Part shown: positions 1 through 8,019 of the stretch, one piece after another
Position numbering within the stretch: position 1 is the first letter of the stretch
Layout of the letters: the number at the start of each line of letters is the position of its first letter
Source: Chloroflexota bacterium
GTDB lineage: Bacteria > Chloroflexota > Limnocylindria > P2-11E
Direction of reading: 5' to 3'
NCBI GenBank assembly: GCA_016194865.1
Contig: JACQAT010000005.1
Span: forward strand, 1 to 64,000
DNA: 64,000 nucleotides
Translations under genes and position numbers: made by a program
Notes under the pieces: model-generated
The model's input: the letters and a program-made list of their open reading frames with translations, nothing else
Told to the model about the DNA's origin: nothing
Database searches by the model: none

Positions 1-69
1 TCGCGCGAGTTCGGCAACGCTGCGTCCCTCTCGCAAGTGAGCCTCGACCAGGTACCGCGCCTTGTCCAT
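1..69 (-). CDS. IS481-like transposase, N-terminal start only (runs off the left edge)
   Basis: Reading leftward from an ATG at 67-69 gives MDKARYLVEAHLREGRSVAE and then LAR at the window edge. This is the start of the helix-turn-helix domain that opens many IS481-family integrase/transposase proteins. A purine-rich GGAGGGGG lies just upstream of the ATG. Only 23 residues are inside the window, so the catalytic DDE domain cannot be checked. The intergenic stretch 70-159 probably includes one end of the element, but I could not define a terminal inverted repeat. The family is assigned from memory of the N-terminal sequence. Confidence 0.55.
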   Translation of the reverse strand, partial: MDKARYLVEAHLREGRSVAELAR

Positions 70-159
70 TCGGAGACCCCCTCCACTCGGTGTCTCCTAT
101 GTCTTGACACAGTTGTCGCCGATGTGCTGGTATCCCACACCTCCTGGCTCACATGCGAT

Positions 160-765
160 CTATCGCGCGGCGGAGTTGCGACGGGCCACGACGAGCGTAT
201 CCACGCCCGTGACCGCCTGGCCGTGGACCTCCGACCGCTGCGGGATGCGGTCCGCGCGCTCCACGTCGAGCCTGGTCAGGTCCGCCGCGATCTCCTCGGG
301 GGTGAACAGGATCTCGGGGCGCTTCGGCCCGGGCGCGTTCGGCGGGTTGGTGCGATCGTGCCCGACCACGAGGAGCGTCCCACCGGGCGCGAGTGCCGCT
401 GCGGCGCGGGACAGGATCGTCCTCCGCTCGACCGGCGGCAGGTGGAGATAGAGGATGACCACGAGATCGAATGACACCGGCGTCGGCTCGTACGCCCGAA
501 GGTCCGCGCTGACCCACTCCACCTCGACCTTCCGGGCCATGGCCTCCGAGGTCGCCTTGCGCAGGGCGACGTCCGAGAAGTCGACCGCCGTCACGCGCCA
601 GCCGCGCTCCGCGAGCCAGATGGCGTCGGCACCTTCGCCGCAGGCGAGGTCGAGCGCGCGGCCGGGCCGCAGGTCTCGGGTGATTCCCACCAGAGAGGGG
701 TTCGGCTCCGCCGACCACACGCGCTCCGCGGACGCGTAACGCTGGTCCCAGTCCGCGCTCTTCAC
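160..765 (-). CDS. Class I SAM-dependent methyltransferase
   Basis: A 201-residue Rossmann-fold methyltransferase, close to the small TehB-like/methyltransferase-25 type. Motif I is clear at residues 37-50 (ALDLACGEGADAIW), followed by the acidic strand-2 end VTAVDFS and a VILYLHLPP segment at strand 4. The start is a GTG at 763-765 with AAGGAG seven bases upstream. It lies 153 bases downstream of the anti-sigma gene on the same strand and may belong to the same transcript. The substrate cannot be told from sequence. The gap 766-918 holds no gene I can support. Confidence 0.85.
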   Translation of the reverse strand: MKSADWDQRYASAERVWSAEPNPSLVGITRDLRPGRALDLACGEGADAIWLAERGWRVTAVDFSDVALRKATSEAMARKVEVEWVSADLRAYEPTPVSFDLVVILYLHLPPVERRTILSRAAAALAPGGTLLVVGHDRTNPPNAPGPKRPEILFTPEEIAADLTRLDVERADRIPQRSEVHGQAVTGVDTLVVARRNSAAR

Positions 766-918
766 TATCTTCTCCTTGCGGGATCGTAACGTCGCGAGGC
801 TCCGTGTCGCCAGCCTCGTGAACGTGCGTGTCCTCGGCGTCAGTGGCGCTCGAAAGCGGAGACCACTTCTTCTCTGTCCACCAGACCAGCTGCTTGATCT
901 TGTCGTCCTTTCCGCCGC

Positions 919-1161
919 TCAGCCCGATGGTCCTCGATCGATCAGCGCGGCGATCTTGCGTCGTAACTCCGTCGACGGAGGCGATCCCGGGGAGGCCGCC
1001 ATGAGCGCGGCGCGGACCGCTAGAAGGGACCGGTACAGCGACGGACAGGTGGCGCACGTCGCGATGTGAGCGAATATGTCGGATCGCTCGATCGTGGTCA
1101 GCCCGCCGTCGAGCAGGTCGTTCGCGAGCGCGCGCGCTTCCGCGCAGGAGAGCTGCGTCAT
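919..1161 (-). CDS. Zinc-finger anti-sigma factor (ZAS type)
   Basis: An 80-residue cytosolic protein with the anti-sigma zinc motif HxxxCxxC (H32, C36, C39) and an additional Cys6. No membrane segment is present, so it would be a soluble, possibly redox-responsive anti-sigma. Its ATG overlaps the stop of the sigma factor gene (ATGA at 1158-1161), the usual arrangement for a sigma/anti-sigma pair and a sign of translational coupling. A longer in-frame reading upstream is just sigma-gene shadow. The binding partner is inferred from this overlap and the zinc motif. Confidence 0.8.
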   Translation of the reverse strand: MTQLSCAEARALANDLLDGGLTTIERSDIFAHIATCATCPSLYRSLLAVRAALMAASPGSPPSTELRRKIAALIDRGPSG

Positions 1162-1691
1162 CTGCTGGCGCCGCCGAGCAGCGTCACCAGCGCCCGCCTG
1201 CCGCGCCGGAGGTGCGACTTCACGGTCGGGAGCGGCGCGTCGAGCACTTCCGCGATCTCTCGAAGCTTCCAACCCTGGGCGTCGTGCAGCATCACGACAG
1301 AGCGCTGCGCCGGGGTAAGGCTCGCGAGCGCGTCAGCAAGCTCCTCTCGATTCGCGATCGCCGCTTCGACGTCCGTCGCATCGACGGTGTACCGAGGATC
1401 GTCCCACAGCGCATCGAGGGCATCCTCCGCGACAGCATTGCGGCGACGTACACGCGACGCGATGACGTCGTTGCAGCGGTTCACCAGGATCCGATGGACC
1501 CACGTGCAGACATCAGCGTCACCACGGAACGAGGTGCGTCCCGCGATGGCCCGCTCCGCGACGTCCTGTACCACGTCCTCCACGTCCTGCTCGTTGCCGA
1601 GCATCGAGCGCGCGATCGCCACGAACCTCCCGAGCCGTTCGGTCAAGCAGGTGGTGAGCTCGTCGGTCACGGCTCGGGTGCCGAACTTCAC
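1158..1691 (-). CDS. ECF-type RNA polymerase sigma factor
   Basis: A sigma-70 family ECF factor. Region 2 is seen as NEQDVEDVVQDVAERAI with the following CTWVHRILVNRCND. Region 4 is a helix-turn-helix, LTPAQRSVVMLHDAQGWKLR through TVKSHLRRGRRAL. An ATG at 1775 would add 28 Arg/Pro-rich residues and has no spaced ribosome site, so I prefer the GTG at 1691, giving about 177 residues; GTG 1670 is also possible. It is co-transcribed with the zinc-finger anti-sigma it overlaps. Its regulon is unknown; the methyltransferase downstream and the divergent membrane protein are the nearest candidates. Confidence 0.85.
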   Translation of the reverse strand: MKFGTRAVTDELTTCLTERLGRFVAIARSMLGNEQDVEDVVQDVAERAIAGRTSFRGDADVCTWVHRILVNRCNDVIASRVRRRNAVAEDALDALWDDPRYTVDATDVEAAIANREELADALASLTPAQRSVVMLHDAQGWKLREIAEVLDAPLPTVKSHLRRGRRALVTLLGGASR

Positions 1692-1810
1692 GTCCTGGAA
1701 CCTTGGACGGTCGGCACGCGATGAAGGACGCGGCCGCTCCCCATCGCGACTTACGTTAGGCCATCGTCCATGCATCCTTCTTGGGCCTTCGGCGGTCTAA
1801 GAGAGCAGGA

Positions 1811-1831
1811 AGGACGCCCGATCGGCGTCCT
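1811..1831. promoter_or_regulatory. Perfect inverted repeat in the divergent sigma/DUF2892 region
   Basis: AGGACGCC and GGCGTCCT form perfect 8-bp arms around a 5-base loop. The repeat sits between the start of the sigma factor gene (minus) and the ATG at 1850 (plus). No T-run follows, so an operator or leader hairpin is as likely as a terminator. Confidence 0.4.
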
Positions 1832-1849
1832 CGGATGGAGGCACTTCGC

Positions 1850-2113
1850 ATGCGTGCATCGACACAGATCAACTGGTTCGCGGCGTCGGGGTTCGGACAG
1901 TTCATGGCCAGCACCACTGGTCGCGTGTTCCGGATCGTCGCCGGGCTCGTTCTCATCGCGATCGGTCCGCTGATCATCGGCGGTCCCATCGGCTACGCCG
2001 TGGCGGTGGTCGGACTGGTCCCGCTCCTCGCCGGCCTGACCGACACCTGCGTGATCAGCGTGATCTTCGGCGGCCCATTCAGTGGGGCCAAGATCAGGGC
2101 GTATCACCGCTAG
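1850..2113 (+). CDS. Small YgaP-like (DUF2892) membrane protein
   Basis: An 87-residue protein with two hydrophobic helices (FRIVAGLVLIAIGPLIIG and AVAVVGLVPLLAGL) and a conserved Cys after the second (TDTC). The pattern matches the DUF2892/YgaP transmembrane family, often found alone or fused to rhodanese domains. The ATG at 1850 has GGAGG eight bases upstream, which decides the start over upstream in-frame codons. It is divergent from the ECF sigma gene. Function is unknown; the family is linked to sulfur or redox handling. Confidence 0.75.
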   Translation: MRASTQINWFAASGFGQFMASTTGRVFRIVAGLVLIAIGPLIIGGPIGYAVAVVGLVPLLAGLTDTCVISVIFGGPFSGAKIRAYHR

Positions 2114-2598
2114 GGTCGATCGCCACTGTTGCGCCATTTGAGCGTGGTAGAGGCTGAGTGCGGCCGCGTCTACGATCGCGAAGGAGTCGCGCTCCGCGGC
2201 CCGGAGAGGTCGCCAGCCTGATGTCGGTTCTCCGGGCTATCCCCTCGGGCGTCGGCGGGCGCGACGCGACGGCTCAGCTCGTCGTAGTGCTCGATCAGTA
2301 GGTCCAGCAAGCTTTCCTTCGAGTTTTCGGACCCTCCTCGGTTCAAATAGTGTCTCGGAGGGATCACCAAGCAATCGAGCGCTTATCTAGTTGTCCGTAC
2401 CTGGTGAGTTTACTTACCTGTCCCGGACGGATGTCAGAGAACGCGCAAACGCTATTGGTAAGGAACGATGGCAACCAAGCGCCGCGCCCGCGGCTATCGC
2501 ACCACCGAGCTTCATCGCGGTCGCGTACCTCATCGTCGGCAGGCTCGAGTTCGCCACCCACACGAGATAGCGAGGAGCCTCTCAGGACATCGTAGACA
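2114..2598. other. Stretch without a convincing gene; possible decayed fragments
   Basis: About 480 bases with clearly lower G+C than the surroundings and no intact gene. On the minus strand near 2180-2320 a reading gives SLLDLLIEHYDELSRRV, which resembles the start of FecI-type sigma factors but runs into sequence unlike any sigma region. On the plus strand an ATG at 2468 with AAGGA upstream opens MATKRRARGYRTTEL and then low-complexity Arg/His. Neither is long enough to support. I read the stretch as gene debris. Confidence 0.4.
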
Positions 2599-2722
2599 TC
2601 ACGCCGACTGCCGCTGGTAGTCGCGCGACGGATCGAGAACCAGCTCCCGCAGCAGCTCCCCGTCTTCGGTGACGATGCGCACGTCGCGGTCGGCGACGAA
2701 CAGCACGATCGGCTTTGGACGA
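2599..2722 (-). pseudogene. C-terminal remnant of an IS481/IS3-like transposase
   Basis: The minus-strand reading ends DGELLRELVLDPSRDYQRQS followed by Ala and a TGA stop at 2599-2601. This is the typical C-terminus of IS481-type integrases, which end with a beta strand, a GE(L/I)LRxLxLDPxRDYQ segment and a short tail. Only about 40 residues remain, and the homology stops near 2720, where a fragment of an unrelated gene on the plus strand begins. It is not continuous with the transposase start at the left edge. Confidence 0.55.
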
Positions 2723-2795
2723 TGGGCTCACGGCTGACGCCCTGGTCGCCGCCGCGGATGCGCGCATGTACGCGGACGAAGTCGAAGGGCAGGCG
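2715..2795 (+). pseudogene. C-terminal fragment of a GGDEF (diguanylate cyclase) domain
   Basis: The plus-strand reading DGLTADALVAAADARMYADE matches the last helix of GGDEF domains, which typically read T.DELLRRADxAMYxAK. Nothing upstream continues the domain and no GGDEF signature is nearby. It abuts the transposase remnant at about 2715-2720, which suggests deletion or insertion scars. The reading stays open downstream into the lysW region, but that is a shadow. Confidence 0.45.
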
Positions 2796-2860
2796 CATCG
2801 TCGGCGGCGCGAACGAGGCGCTCTAGCGGGTATCGTTCCTCTTCTACACGGAGGGGAACG

Positions 2861-3034
2861 ATGGCGAGTGGCGGCAAATGCCCGGAGTGCGACGCGGATG
2901 TCACGGTCGGCGCCGATTCGGTCAAGGGCGAGATCGTCCTGTGCCCGGATTGCGGCGCCGAGCTGGAGGTCCGCGAGACCGCGCCCGTGACCCTCGCGCT
3001 CGCGCCGGAGGCGGAAGAAGACTGGGGTGAGTAG
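2861..3034 (+). CDS. lysW: LysW amino-group carrier protein
   Basis: A 57-residue carrier protein. The N-terminal zinc-binding pairs are CPEC (C7, C10) and CPDC (C28, C31), and the tail is acidic, ending EDWGE. The terminal Glu gamma-carboxylate is the attachment point for the alpha-amino group of alpha-aminoadipate (or glutamate) in the LysW pathway. A strong GGAGGGG lies just before the ATG at 2861. It heads an operon with lysX, lysY, lysZ, lysJ and lysK, which act in order on the LysW-bound substrate. The EDWGE end and the neighbours make the call firm. Confidence 0.97.
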   Translation: MASGGKCPECDADVTVGADSVKGEIVLCPDCGAELEVRETAPVTLALAPEAEEDWGE

Positions 3035-3069
3035 TCCTCGCGCCTCGCGGCGCTGCGGTCTGCTCCCAT

Positions 3070-3099
3070 GCGTCACGCTCCCTGCCGGGAGCGTGACGC
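3070..3099. promoter_or_regulatory. Perfect 13-bp hairpin directly before the lysX start
   Basis: GCGTCACGCTCCC, loop TGCC, GGGAGCGTGACGC: 13 perfect base pairs with a 4-base loop ending right before the TTG start at 3100. The only good ribosome site for lysX (GGGAG at 3087-3091) lies in the 3' arm, so the folded form would hide it. No T-run follows. Confidence 0.6.
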
Positions 3100-3978
3100 T
3101 TGAGTAGTAGCCCCACCGTCGGCGTGCTGCTGTCGCGGGTGCGCGTCGAGGAGAAGCTGCTGCTCGAGGAGCTCGAGAAGCGGCACGTCCCCACGAAGGT
3201 CCTGGACGATCGCGAGGTCGTGTTCCACCTCGAGACGAAGCCCGACCTCGCCGTCGACGTGGTCGCGGAGCGCTGCATCCAGCACAGCCGCGCGCTCTAC
3301 GCGCTCGCGGTGCTGAATACCTGGGGCATCCCGACGGTCAACACCTTCGAGGTCGCCGACGTCTGCGGCAACAAGCTGATCACGACGCTGCGGCTCATCG
3401 CGAACGGCGTGCCGTCGCCGCGCACCCGCCTCGCGTTCACGCCGGAGTCCGCGATCGCCGCGATCGAGGAGCTCGGCTATCCGGCCGTGCTGAAGCCGCT
3501 GGTCGGCTCCTGGGGCCGCCTCATCTCGCGCGTGAACGACCGCGACGCGGCGGAGAGCGTCCTCGAGCACAAGGAGGTGCTCGGGACGTACATGCACTCC
3601 ATCTATTACGTGCAGGAGTACGTGCCCAAGCCGCAGCGCGACATCCGGGCCTTCGTCGTGGGTGATGAGACGATCGCCGCGATCTACCGCACCTCCGAGC
3701 ATTGGATCACCAATACCGCGCGCGGTGGGAAGGCCACGAACTGCCCGGTCACGCCGGAGCTCGGCGATCTCTGCGTCCGCGCGGCTCGAGCCGTCGGCGG
3801 CGGCGTCGTCGCGATCGATCTGCTCGAAGCGCCCGAGGGGCTCGTGGTGAACGAGGTCAACTACACGATGGAGTTCCGCAACTCCATCGACACGACCGGC
3901 GTGAACATCCCGGGCCGGATCGTCGACCACATCCTGAACGTGGCGAAGGCCGGTCCGAGCACCCCGAGCATCCCGTGA
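3100..3978 (+). CDS. lysX: LysW-aminoadipate/glutamate ligase LysX (ATP-grasp)
   Basis: A 292-residue RimK-like ATP-grasp ligase that joins the amino group of alpha-aminoadipate (lysine route) or glutamate (arginine route) to the C-terminal Glu of LysW. Visible features are the ATP-binding segment [15 protein letters not shown] (about 129-143), [17 protein letters not shown], and the metal/substrate segment [18 protein letters not shown] near the C-terminus. The start is TTG at 3100, with GGGAG upstream buried in a hairpin. It follows lysW by 65 bases, and its TGA overlaps the GTG of lysY. I cannot decide lysine versus arginine specificity from sequence alone. Confidence 0.95.
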   Translation: MSSSPTVGVLLSRVRVEEKLLLEELEKRHVPTKVLDDREVVFHLETKPDLAVDVVAERCIQHSRALYALAVLNTWGIPTVNTFEVADVCGNKLITTLRLIANGVPSPRTRLAFTPESAIAAIEELGYPAVLKPLVGSWGRLISRVNDRDAAESVLEHKEVLGTYMHSIYYVQEYVPKPQRDIRAFVVGDETIAAIYRTSEHWITNTARGGKATNCPVTPELGDLCVRAARAVGGGVVAIDLLEAPEGLVVNEVNYTMEFRNSIDTTGVNIPGRIVDHILNVAKAGPSTPSIP

Positions 3979-5006
3979 GCGGCGTGCGCGTCGGGATCTG
4001 CGGCGCCGCGGGCTACGCCGGTGGCGAGCTGCTGCGGAACCTCCTGTCGCATCCGCGGGTCGGCGAGATCGTCGCGGGCAGCATGACGCTCGCCGGCAAG
4101 CCGGTCACGGCCGCGCACCCGAATCTGCGCAAGCGGACCGACCTCGCGTTCGTGCCCTACGAGTCGGTGCGCGACTGCGACGTGCTGTTCCTCTCGCTCC
4201 CGAACGGCTCGCACCGCTTCGACGAGCTGGGGAGGACCTCGAAGATCGTGATCGATCTCTCGAGCGACCATCGCCTGCGCTCAGCGAAGGCGTACGCCGA
4301 GTGGTATGGCCTCGCGCATCCCGCACCAGAGCATCTGAAAGATTGGATCTACGGGATCCCGGAGCTGCATCGCGCCGAGATCGCGAAGGCGACGCGCGTG
4401 ACCGGAGCGGGCTGCAACGCGACCGCCACGATCCTCGCGCTGCTGCCGCTCCATCGCGCCGGGCTTATCGACCTGGCTCGACCGGTCGTGGTGGAATGCA
4501 AGGTGGGCTCGAGCGAGGGTGGGCGCGAGGCGAGCGAGGACTCGCATCATCCCGAGCGCGTCGGCGTGGTGCGGTCCTTTCGCCCGGTGGGGCACCGCCA
4601 CACCGCGGAGGTCGAGCAGGAGCTTCCCGGGGTCCGCGTGCAGCTCTCCGTCACGGCGGTCGAGCTGGTGCGCGGCGTGCTCGCCACGGCCCACGTCCCG
4701 GTGCGATCCGGCCTGGATGACAAGACACTGTGGCGCGCCTATCGCGAGTGCTACGCGGATGAGCCCTTCGTGCGGATCGTGAAGGACCGCAGCGGCATCT
4801 TCCGCTACCCCGAGCCGAAGCTCGTCGCCGGGAGCAACTTCGCCGACGTCGGCTTCGCGCTCGACCCACGCGGCGATCGTGTGGTCGCGCTCTGCGCCAT
4901 CGACAACCTGATGAAGGGCGCCGCCGGCAATGGCGTGCAGGCGATGAACGTCGCCTGCGGCTTCGATGAGGACGCGGGCCTCACGTTCCCCGGATTGCAC
5001 CCCTAG
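3975..5006 (+). CDS. lysY: LysW-aminoadipyl/glutamyl-phosphate reductase LysY (ArgC-like)
   Basis: A 343-residue NADPH-dependent reductase of the ArgC family that reduces the LysW-bound acyl phosphate to the semialdehyde. The N-terminal [15 protein letters not shown] is the dinucleotide-binding loop, and the catalytic cysteine is C147 in [11 protein letters not shown]. Further family marks are HPNLRKRTD and a C-terminal [13 protein letters not shown]. The GTG start overlaps the lysX stop (GTGA at 3975-3978), so translation is coupled. lysZ follows with no gap. Confidence 0.95.
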   Translation: MSGVRVGICGAAGYAGGELLRNLLSHPRVGEIVAGSMTLAGKPVTAAHPNLRKRTDLAFVPYESVRDCDVLFLSLPNGSHRFDELGRTSKIVIDLSSDHRLRSAKAYAEWYGLAHPAPEHLKDWIYGIPELHRAEIAKATRVTGAGCNATATILALLPLHRAGLIDLARPVVVECKVGSSEGGREASEDSHHPERVGVVRSFRPVGHRHTAEVEQELPGVRVQLSVTAVELVRGVLATAHVPVRSGLDDKTLWRAYRECYADEPFVRIVKDRSGIFRYPEPKLVAGSNFADVGFALDPRGDRVVALCAIDNLMKGAAGNGVQAMNVACGFDEDAGLTFPGLHP

Positions 5007-5786
5007 ATGCCGCTCCGCGCGGTGATCAAGGCGGGCGGCTCGGCGGGGGTCGATCGCGACGCGGTCGCCGACCTCGTCGCCGATGTCGCGCGGACCGATG
5101 AGATCGTGCTGGTCCACGGCGCGTCGGCGGAGACCGACCGGCTGTCGGTCGCCCTCGGCCACCCGCCGCAGACCGTGCTCTCGCCCTCCGGCCATCAGAG
5201 CCGCCGCACGGACCGGCGGACACTCGAGATCTTCGCGATGGCGGCGCTCGGGGTGGAGAACTTCCTCTACGTCGAGAAGCTGCAGAGCCGCGGCATCGAC
5301 GCGTACGGGCTCTCCGGGATCTCCGGCCGGCTGCTCGTCGGCACGCGCAAGGTCGTCCGCGCGGTCCTCGACGGCAAGACCGTGCTCCTGCGTGACGACC
5401 ACACGGGGACGATCGACAGCGTGAACGTGCCACTGCTCGCGCAGCTCCTCGGCCCCGGCCGCGTGCCGGTCGTCGCGCCGCTCGCGCTCTCCGAGAAGAG
5501 CGAGGCGCTCAACGTGGACGGCGATCGGGTCGCGGCGCGCATCGCGGTCGCGATCGACGCCGACGCGCTGCTCATCCTGACGAACGTGCCCGGCCTCCTG
5601 AGGGACGTGAACGATCCCTCGAGCATCGTCGCCGAGACGACGGTGGCCGAAGCGGAGACGCTCGCGCACGGCCGCATGAAGAAGAAGATCCTCGCCGCGC
5701 GCGAAGCGATCGAGGGCGGCGTCGACGAGGTCGTCATCCGCAGCGCGCAGGGCGACCCCGCGATCCGCACCGTCATCCGCTCGTGA
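5007..5786 (+). CDS. lysZ: LysW-aminoadipate/glutamate kinase LysZ
   Basis: A 259-residue amino-acid kinase of the ArgB fold that phosphorylates the side-chain carboxylate of LysW-bound aminoadipate or glutamate. The N-terminal AVIKAGGSAG is the phosphate-binding Lys-Gly-Gly loop. LNVDGDRVAARIAVAIDADA and LTNVPGLL are nucleotide-binding segments typical of the family. The C-terminal GRMKKKILAAREAIEGGVDE is also characteristic. The ATG follows the lysY TAG directly, and the stop overlaps the lysJ start. Confidence 0.95.
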   Translation: MPLRAVIKAGGSAGVDRDAVADLVADVARTDEIVLVHGASAETDRLSVALGHPPQTVLSPSGHQSRRTDRRTLEIFAMAALGVENFLYVEKLQSRGIDAYGLSGISGRLLVGTRKVVRAVLDGKTVLLRDDHTGTIDSVNVPLLAQLLGPGRVPVVAPLALSEKSEALNVDGDRVAARIAVAIDADALLILTNVPGLLRDVNDPSSIVAETTVAEAETLAHGRMKKKILAAREAIEGGVDEVVIRSAQGDPAIRTVIRS

Positions 5787-6937
5787 GCGCCATCGAGCGC
5801 GAGTCCGCGCACACCTCCGGCCTCTACCAGAAGCGCGACCTGGTGATCGTGCGCGGCAGGGACGCGACGCTCTGGGACGCGGATGGACGCGAGTACATCG
5901 ACTGCGTCGGCGGGCAGGGCATCGCCAGCCTCGGCCACGGCAACACCGCGGTCGCCGACGCGATCGCCGCGCAGGCGCGCACGCTCGCGTCGGCGACCGA
6001 GCTCTTCTACAACGATCGCCGCGCCGAGCTCTACGACGCGCTCGCGCGCATCCTGCCACCCTCGCTCGATCGCTTCTTCCTGTGCAACAGCGGCACCGAG
6101 GCCGTCGAGGGCGCGCTGAAGTTCGCCAAGGCCGCGACCAAGCGGAGCGGCGTCGTGGAGACGATGCGCGGCTTCCACGGGAAGACGATGGGCTCGCTCG
6201 CCGCGACCTGGGGGCCCGAGTATCGCGAGCTCTTCGGGCCGTTCGTGCCGGGGTACTCGCACGTGCCCTTCAACAAGCCGGAGGCGCTCGACGCGGCGAT
6301 CACGACCGACACGGCCGCGTTCATCGTCGAGCTCGTCCAGGGCGAGGGCGGCGTCCGGCCGGCCACGCAGGAGTTCATCGCCGAGTCCGCGCGGCTCTGC
6401 CGCGAGCGCGGCGCGCTGCTCGTGATCGACGAGGTGCAGACCGGCTTCGCGCGGACCGGCACGATGTTCGCGCTCGAGCAGTACGGAGTGGCGCCGGACA
6501 TCCTCTGCCTGGCGAAGGCGATCGCCGGCGGGATGCCCATGGGCGCGATCGCGTTCTCGCGCGCCGTCGGCGAGCTGCCGAAGCGCTCGCACTCGACGAC
6601 CTTCGGCGGCAATCCCCTCGCGTGCGCCGCCGCCGTCGCGTCGATCGCCGAGATGGTGCGCCTCGATCTCCCGGCGAAGGCGCGCGAGCGCGGCGCGCAG
6701 CTGATGGCCGGGCTCTCGTCGATCAGCTCGCCGAAGGTGCGCGAGGTTCGCGGCCTCGGTCTCCTCGTCGGGATCGAGCTCAAGGAGCAGGCCGGCCCGA
6801 CGATGAAGGCCTTGCAGGATGCGGGGGTGCTCGTGCTCGGCGCCGGTCCGACGGTCGTGCGCTATCTGCCTCCGCTGGTGATCAGCGCGCAGCAGATCGA
6901 CCGCGTCGTCGAGGCCACCCGTAAGGCGCTCTCGTGA
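5783..6937 (+). CDS. lysJ: LysW-lysine/ornithine aminotransferase LysJ
   Basis: A 384-residue class III PLP aminotransferase of the ArgD/LysJ type. It converts the LysW-bound semialdehyde to LysW-lysine or LysW-ornithine using glutamate. Visible are the cofactor-binding [28 protein letters not shown], and the Schiff-base lysine near residue 244 in [14 protein letters not shown], followed by [15 protein letters not shown]. The GTG start overlaps the lysZ stop (GTGA). The family is bifunctional in several organisms, so the product is not settled by sequence. Confidence 0.95.
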   Translation: MSAIERESAHTSGLYQKRDLVIVRGRDATLWDADGREYIDCVGGQGIASLGHGNTAVADAIAAQARTLASATELFYNDRRAELYDALARILPPSLDRFFLCNSGTEAVEGALKFAKAATKRSGVVETMRGFHGKTMGSLAATWGPEYRELFGPFVPGYSHVPFNKPEALDAAITTDTAAFIVELVQGEGGVRPATQEFIAESARLCRERGALLVIDEVQTGFARTGTMFALEQYGVAPDILCLAKAIAGGMPMGAIAFSRAVGELPKRSHSTTFGGNPLACAAAVASIAEMVRLDLPAKARERGAQLMAGLSSISSPKVREVRGLGLLVGIELKEQAGPTMKALQDAGVLVLGAGPTVVRYLPPLVISAQQIDRVVEATRKALS

Positions 6938-7992
6938 CGCACGACGACGTCGCGCTGGTACGCGGCCTCGTCGAGATCCCGAGCCTCTCGCGGCACGAGG
7001 GCGAGGCGGTCGAGTGGCTCGTGGGCCGGATGCGCGAGCGCGGCTTCCGCGCCACGGTCGACGATGCCGGCAACGCCGTCGGCGAGATCGGCGACGGGCC
7101 GCGGCACGTCGTCCTGCTCGGCCACATCGACACCGTGCCGGGCGAGATCCCCGTCGCGATCGAGGATGACGAGCTCGTCGGCCGTGGGGCGGTGGACGCG
7201 AAGGGCCCGCTCGCCGCGTTCGTCGCCGCGGCGACCGAGCGCGTGCCCGGCCTGCGCGTCACCGTCGTCGGCGCGGTCGAGGAGGAGTCGCCCACGAGCG
7301 CCGGCGCGCGTCACCGCGCGACGCTTCCCTCACCGGACTGGTGTGTCATCGGGGAGCCATCCGGGTGGGACGGCATCACGATCGCCTACAAGGGCCGGCT
7401 GGTGCTCCGCGTGGCGCTCGAGCGGAGCGCCCGCCACGGGGCCGCGCCCGGTCCCACCTGCAGCGAGGAGGCGCTCCTCGTATGGGAGCGCATCCGCGGC
7501 GCGGCGTTCGCGCTGACGGAGAGCAAGGACGGATTCGAGCGCCTCGACACGCGTCTGGAGGGGATGACGAGCGGCGGCGACGGGCTGCGCGAGCGCGCCG
7601 AGCTGCGCGTCGGCTTCCGCGTGCCGCCCGGCCTCGCCATCGCGACGCTGGAGGATCTCGCGCGCGCCGCGGTCGCCGAGCATGTGGGGAGCCGGGCCAC
7701 GGTCGAGCGCGTCGCGGCGGAAGAGCCGGCGCGCACGAGCCGCGCGACGCCGCTGGCGGGCGCGTTCGCGAAGGCCATCACGAGCGCGGGCGCGACCCCA
7801 CGCTTCACGCAGAAGAGCGGGACGAGCGACATGAACATCCTCGCGCCGGCCTGGGGCTGTCCGATGGTCGCCTACGGGCCCGGCGACTCGGCATACGACC
7901 ACACGCCCGTGGAGCGTCTCGCATTGGCCGATTACGCGCGCAGCATCGTGGTGCTGAAAGACGTGCTGCGGAGGGCCTCGGCGGTACCATGA
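6934..7992 (+). CDS. lysK: LysW-lysine/ornithine hydrolase LysK (M20 peptidase)
   Basis: A 352-residue M20 zinc peptidase that releases free lysine or ornithine from LysW. Metal and catalytic positions are seen in [13 protein letters not shown] (His and catalytic Asp), [14 protein letters not shown] (bridging Asp), [15 protein letters not shown] (catalytic Glu pair) and WCVIGEPS. The GTG start overlaps the lysJ stop. It closes the six-gene operon. No homoaconitase, homocitrate synthase or argininosuccinate genes are nearby, so the window alone does not say which amino acid is made. Confidence 0.93.
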   Translation: MTHDDVALVRGLVEIPSLSRHEGEAVEWLVGRMRERGFRATVDDAGNAVGEIGDGPRHVVLLGHIDTVPGEIPVAIEDDELVGRGAVDAKGPLAAFVAAATERVPGLRVTVVGAVEEESPTSAGARHRATLPSPDWCVIGEPSGWDGITIAYKGRLVLRVALERSARHGAAPGPTCSEEALLVWERIRGAAFALTESKDGFERLDTRLEGMTSGGDGLRERAELRVGFRVPPGLAIATLEDLARAAVAEHVGSRATVERVAAEEPARTSRATPLAGAFAKAITSAGATPRFTQKSGTSDMNILAPAWGCPMVAYGPGDSAYDHTPVERLALADYARSIVVLKDVLRRASAVP

Positions 7993-8019
7993 CGCCGCCC
8001 TGAGGGGCGGGGAGGGCCG

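Noticed and set aside
766-918. Minus-strand reading KDDKIKQLVWWTEKKWSPLS between the anti-sigma and methyltransferase genes
   Set aside because: It looks protein-like for about 45 residues, but has no start of its own with a ribosome site and matches nothing I know; it is probably intergenic.
2170-2370. 66-residue minus-strand reading with SLLDLLIEHYDELSRRV, suggestive of a FecI-type sigma start
   Set aside because: Only about 17 residues resemble the family and the rest is Arg/Ser/Pro noise; kept as possible debris, not a gene.
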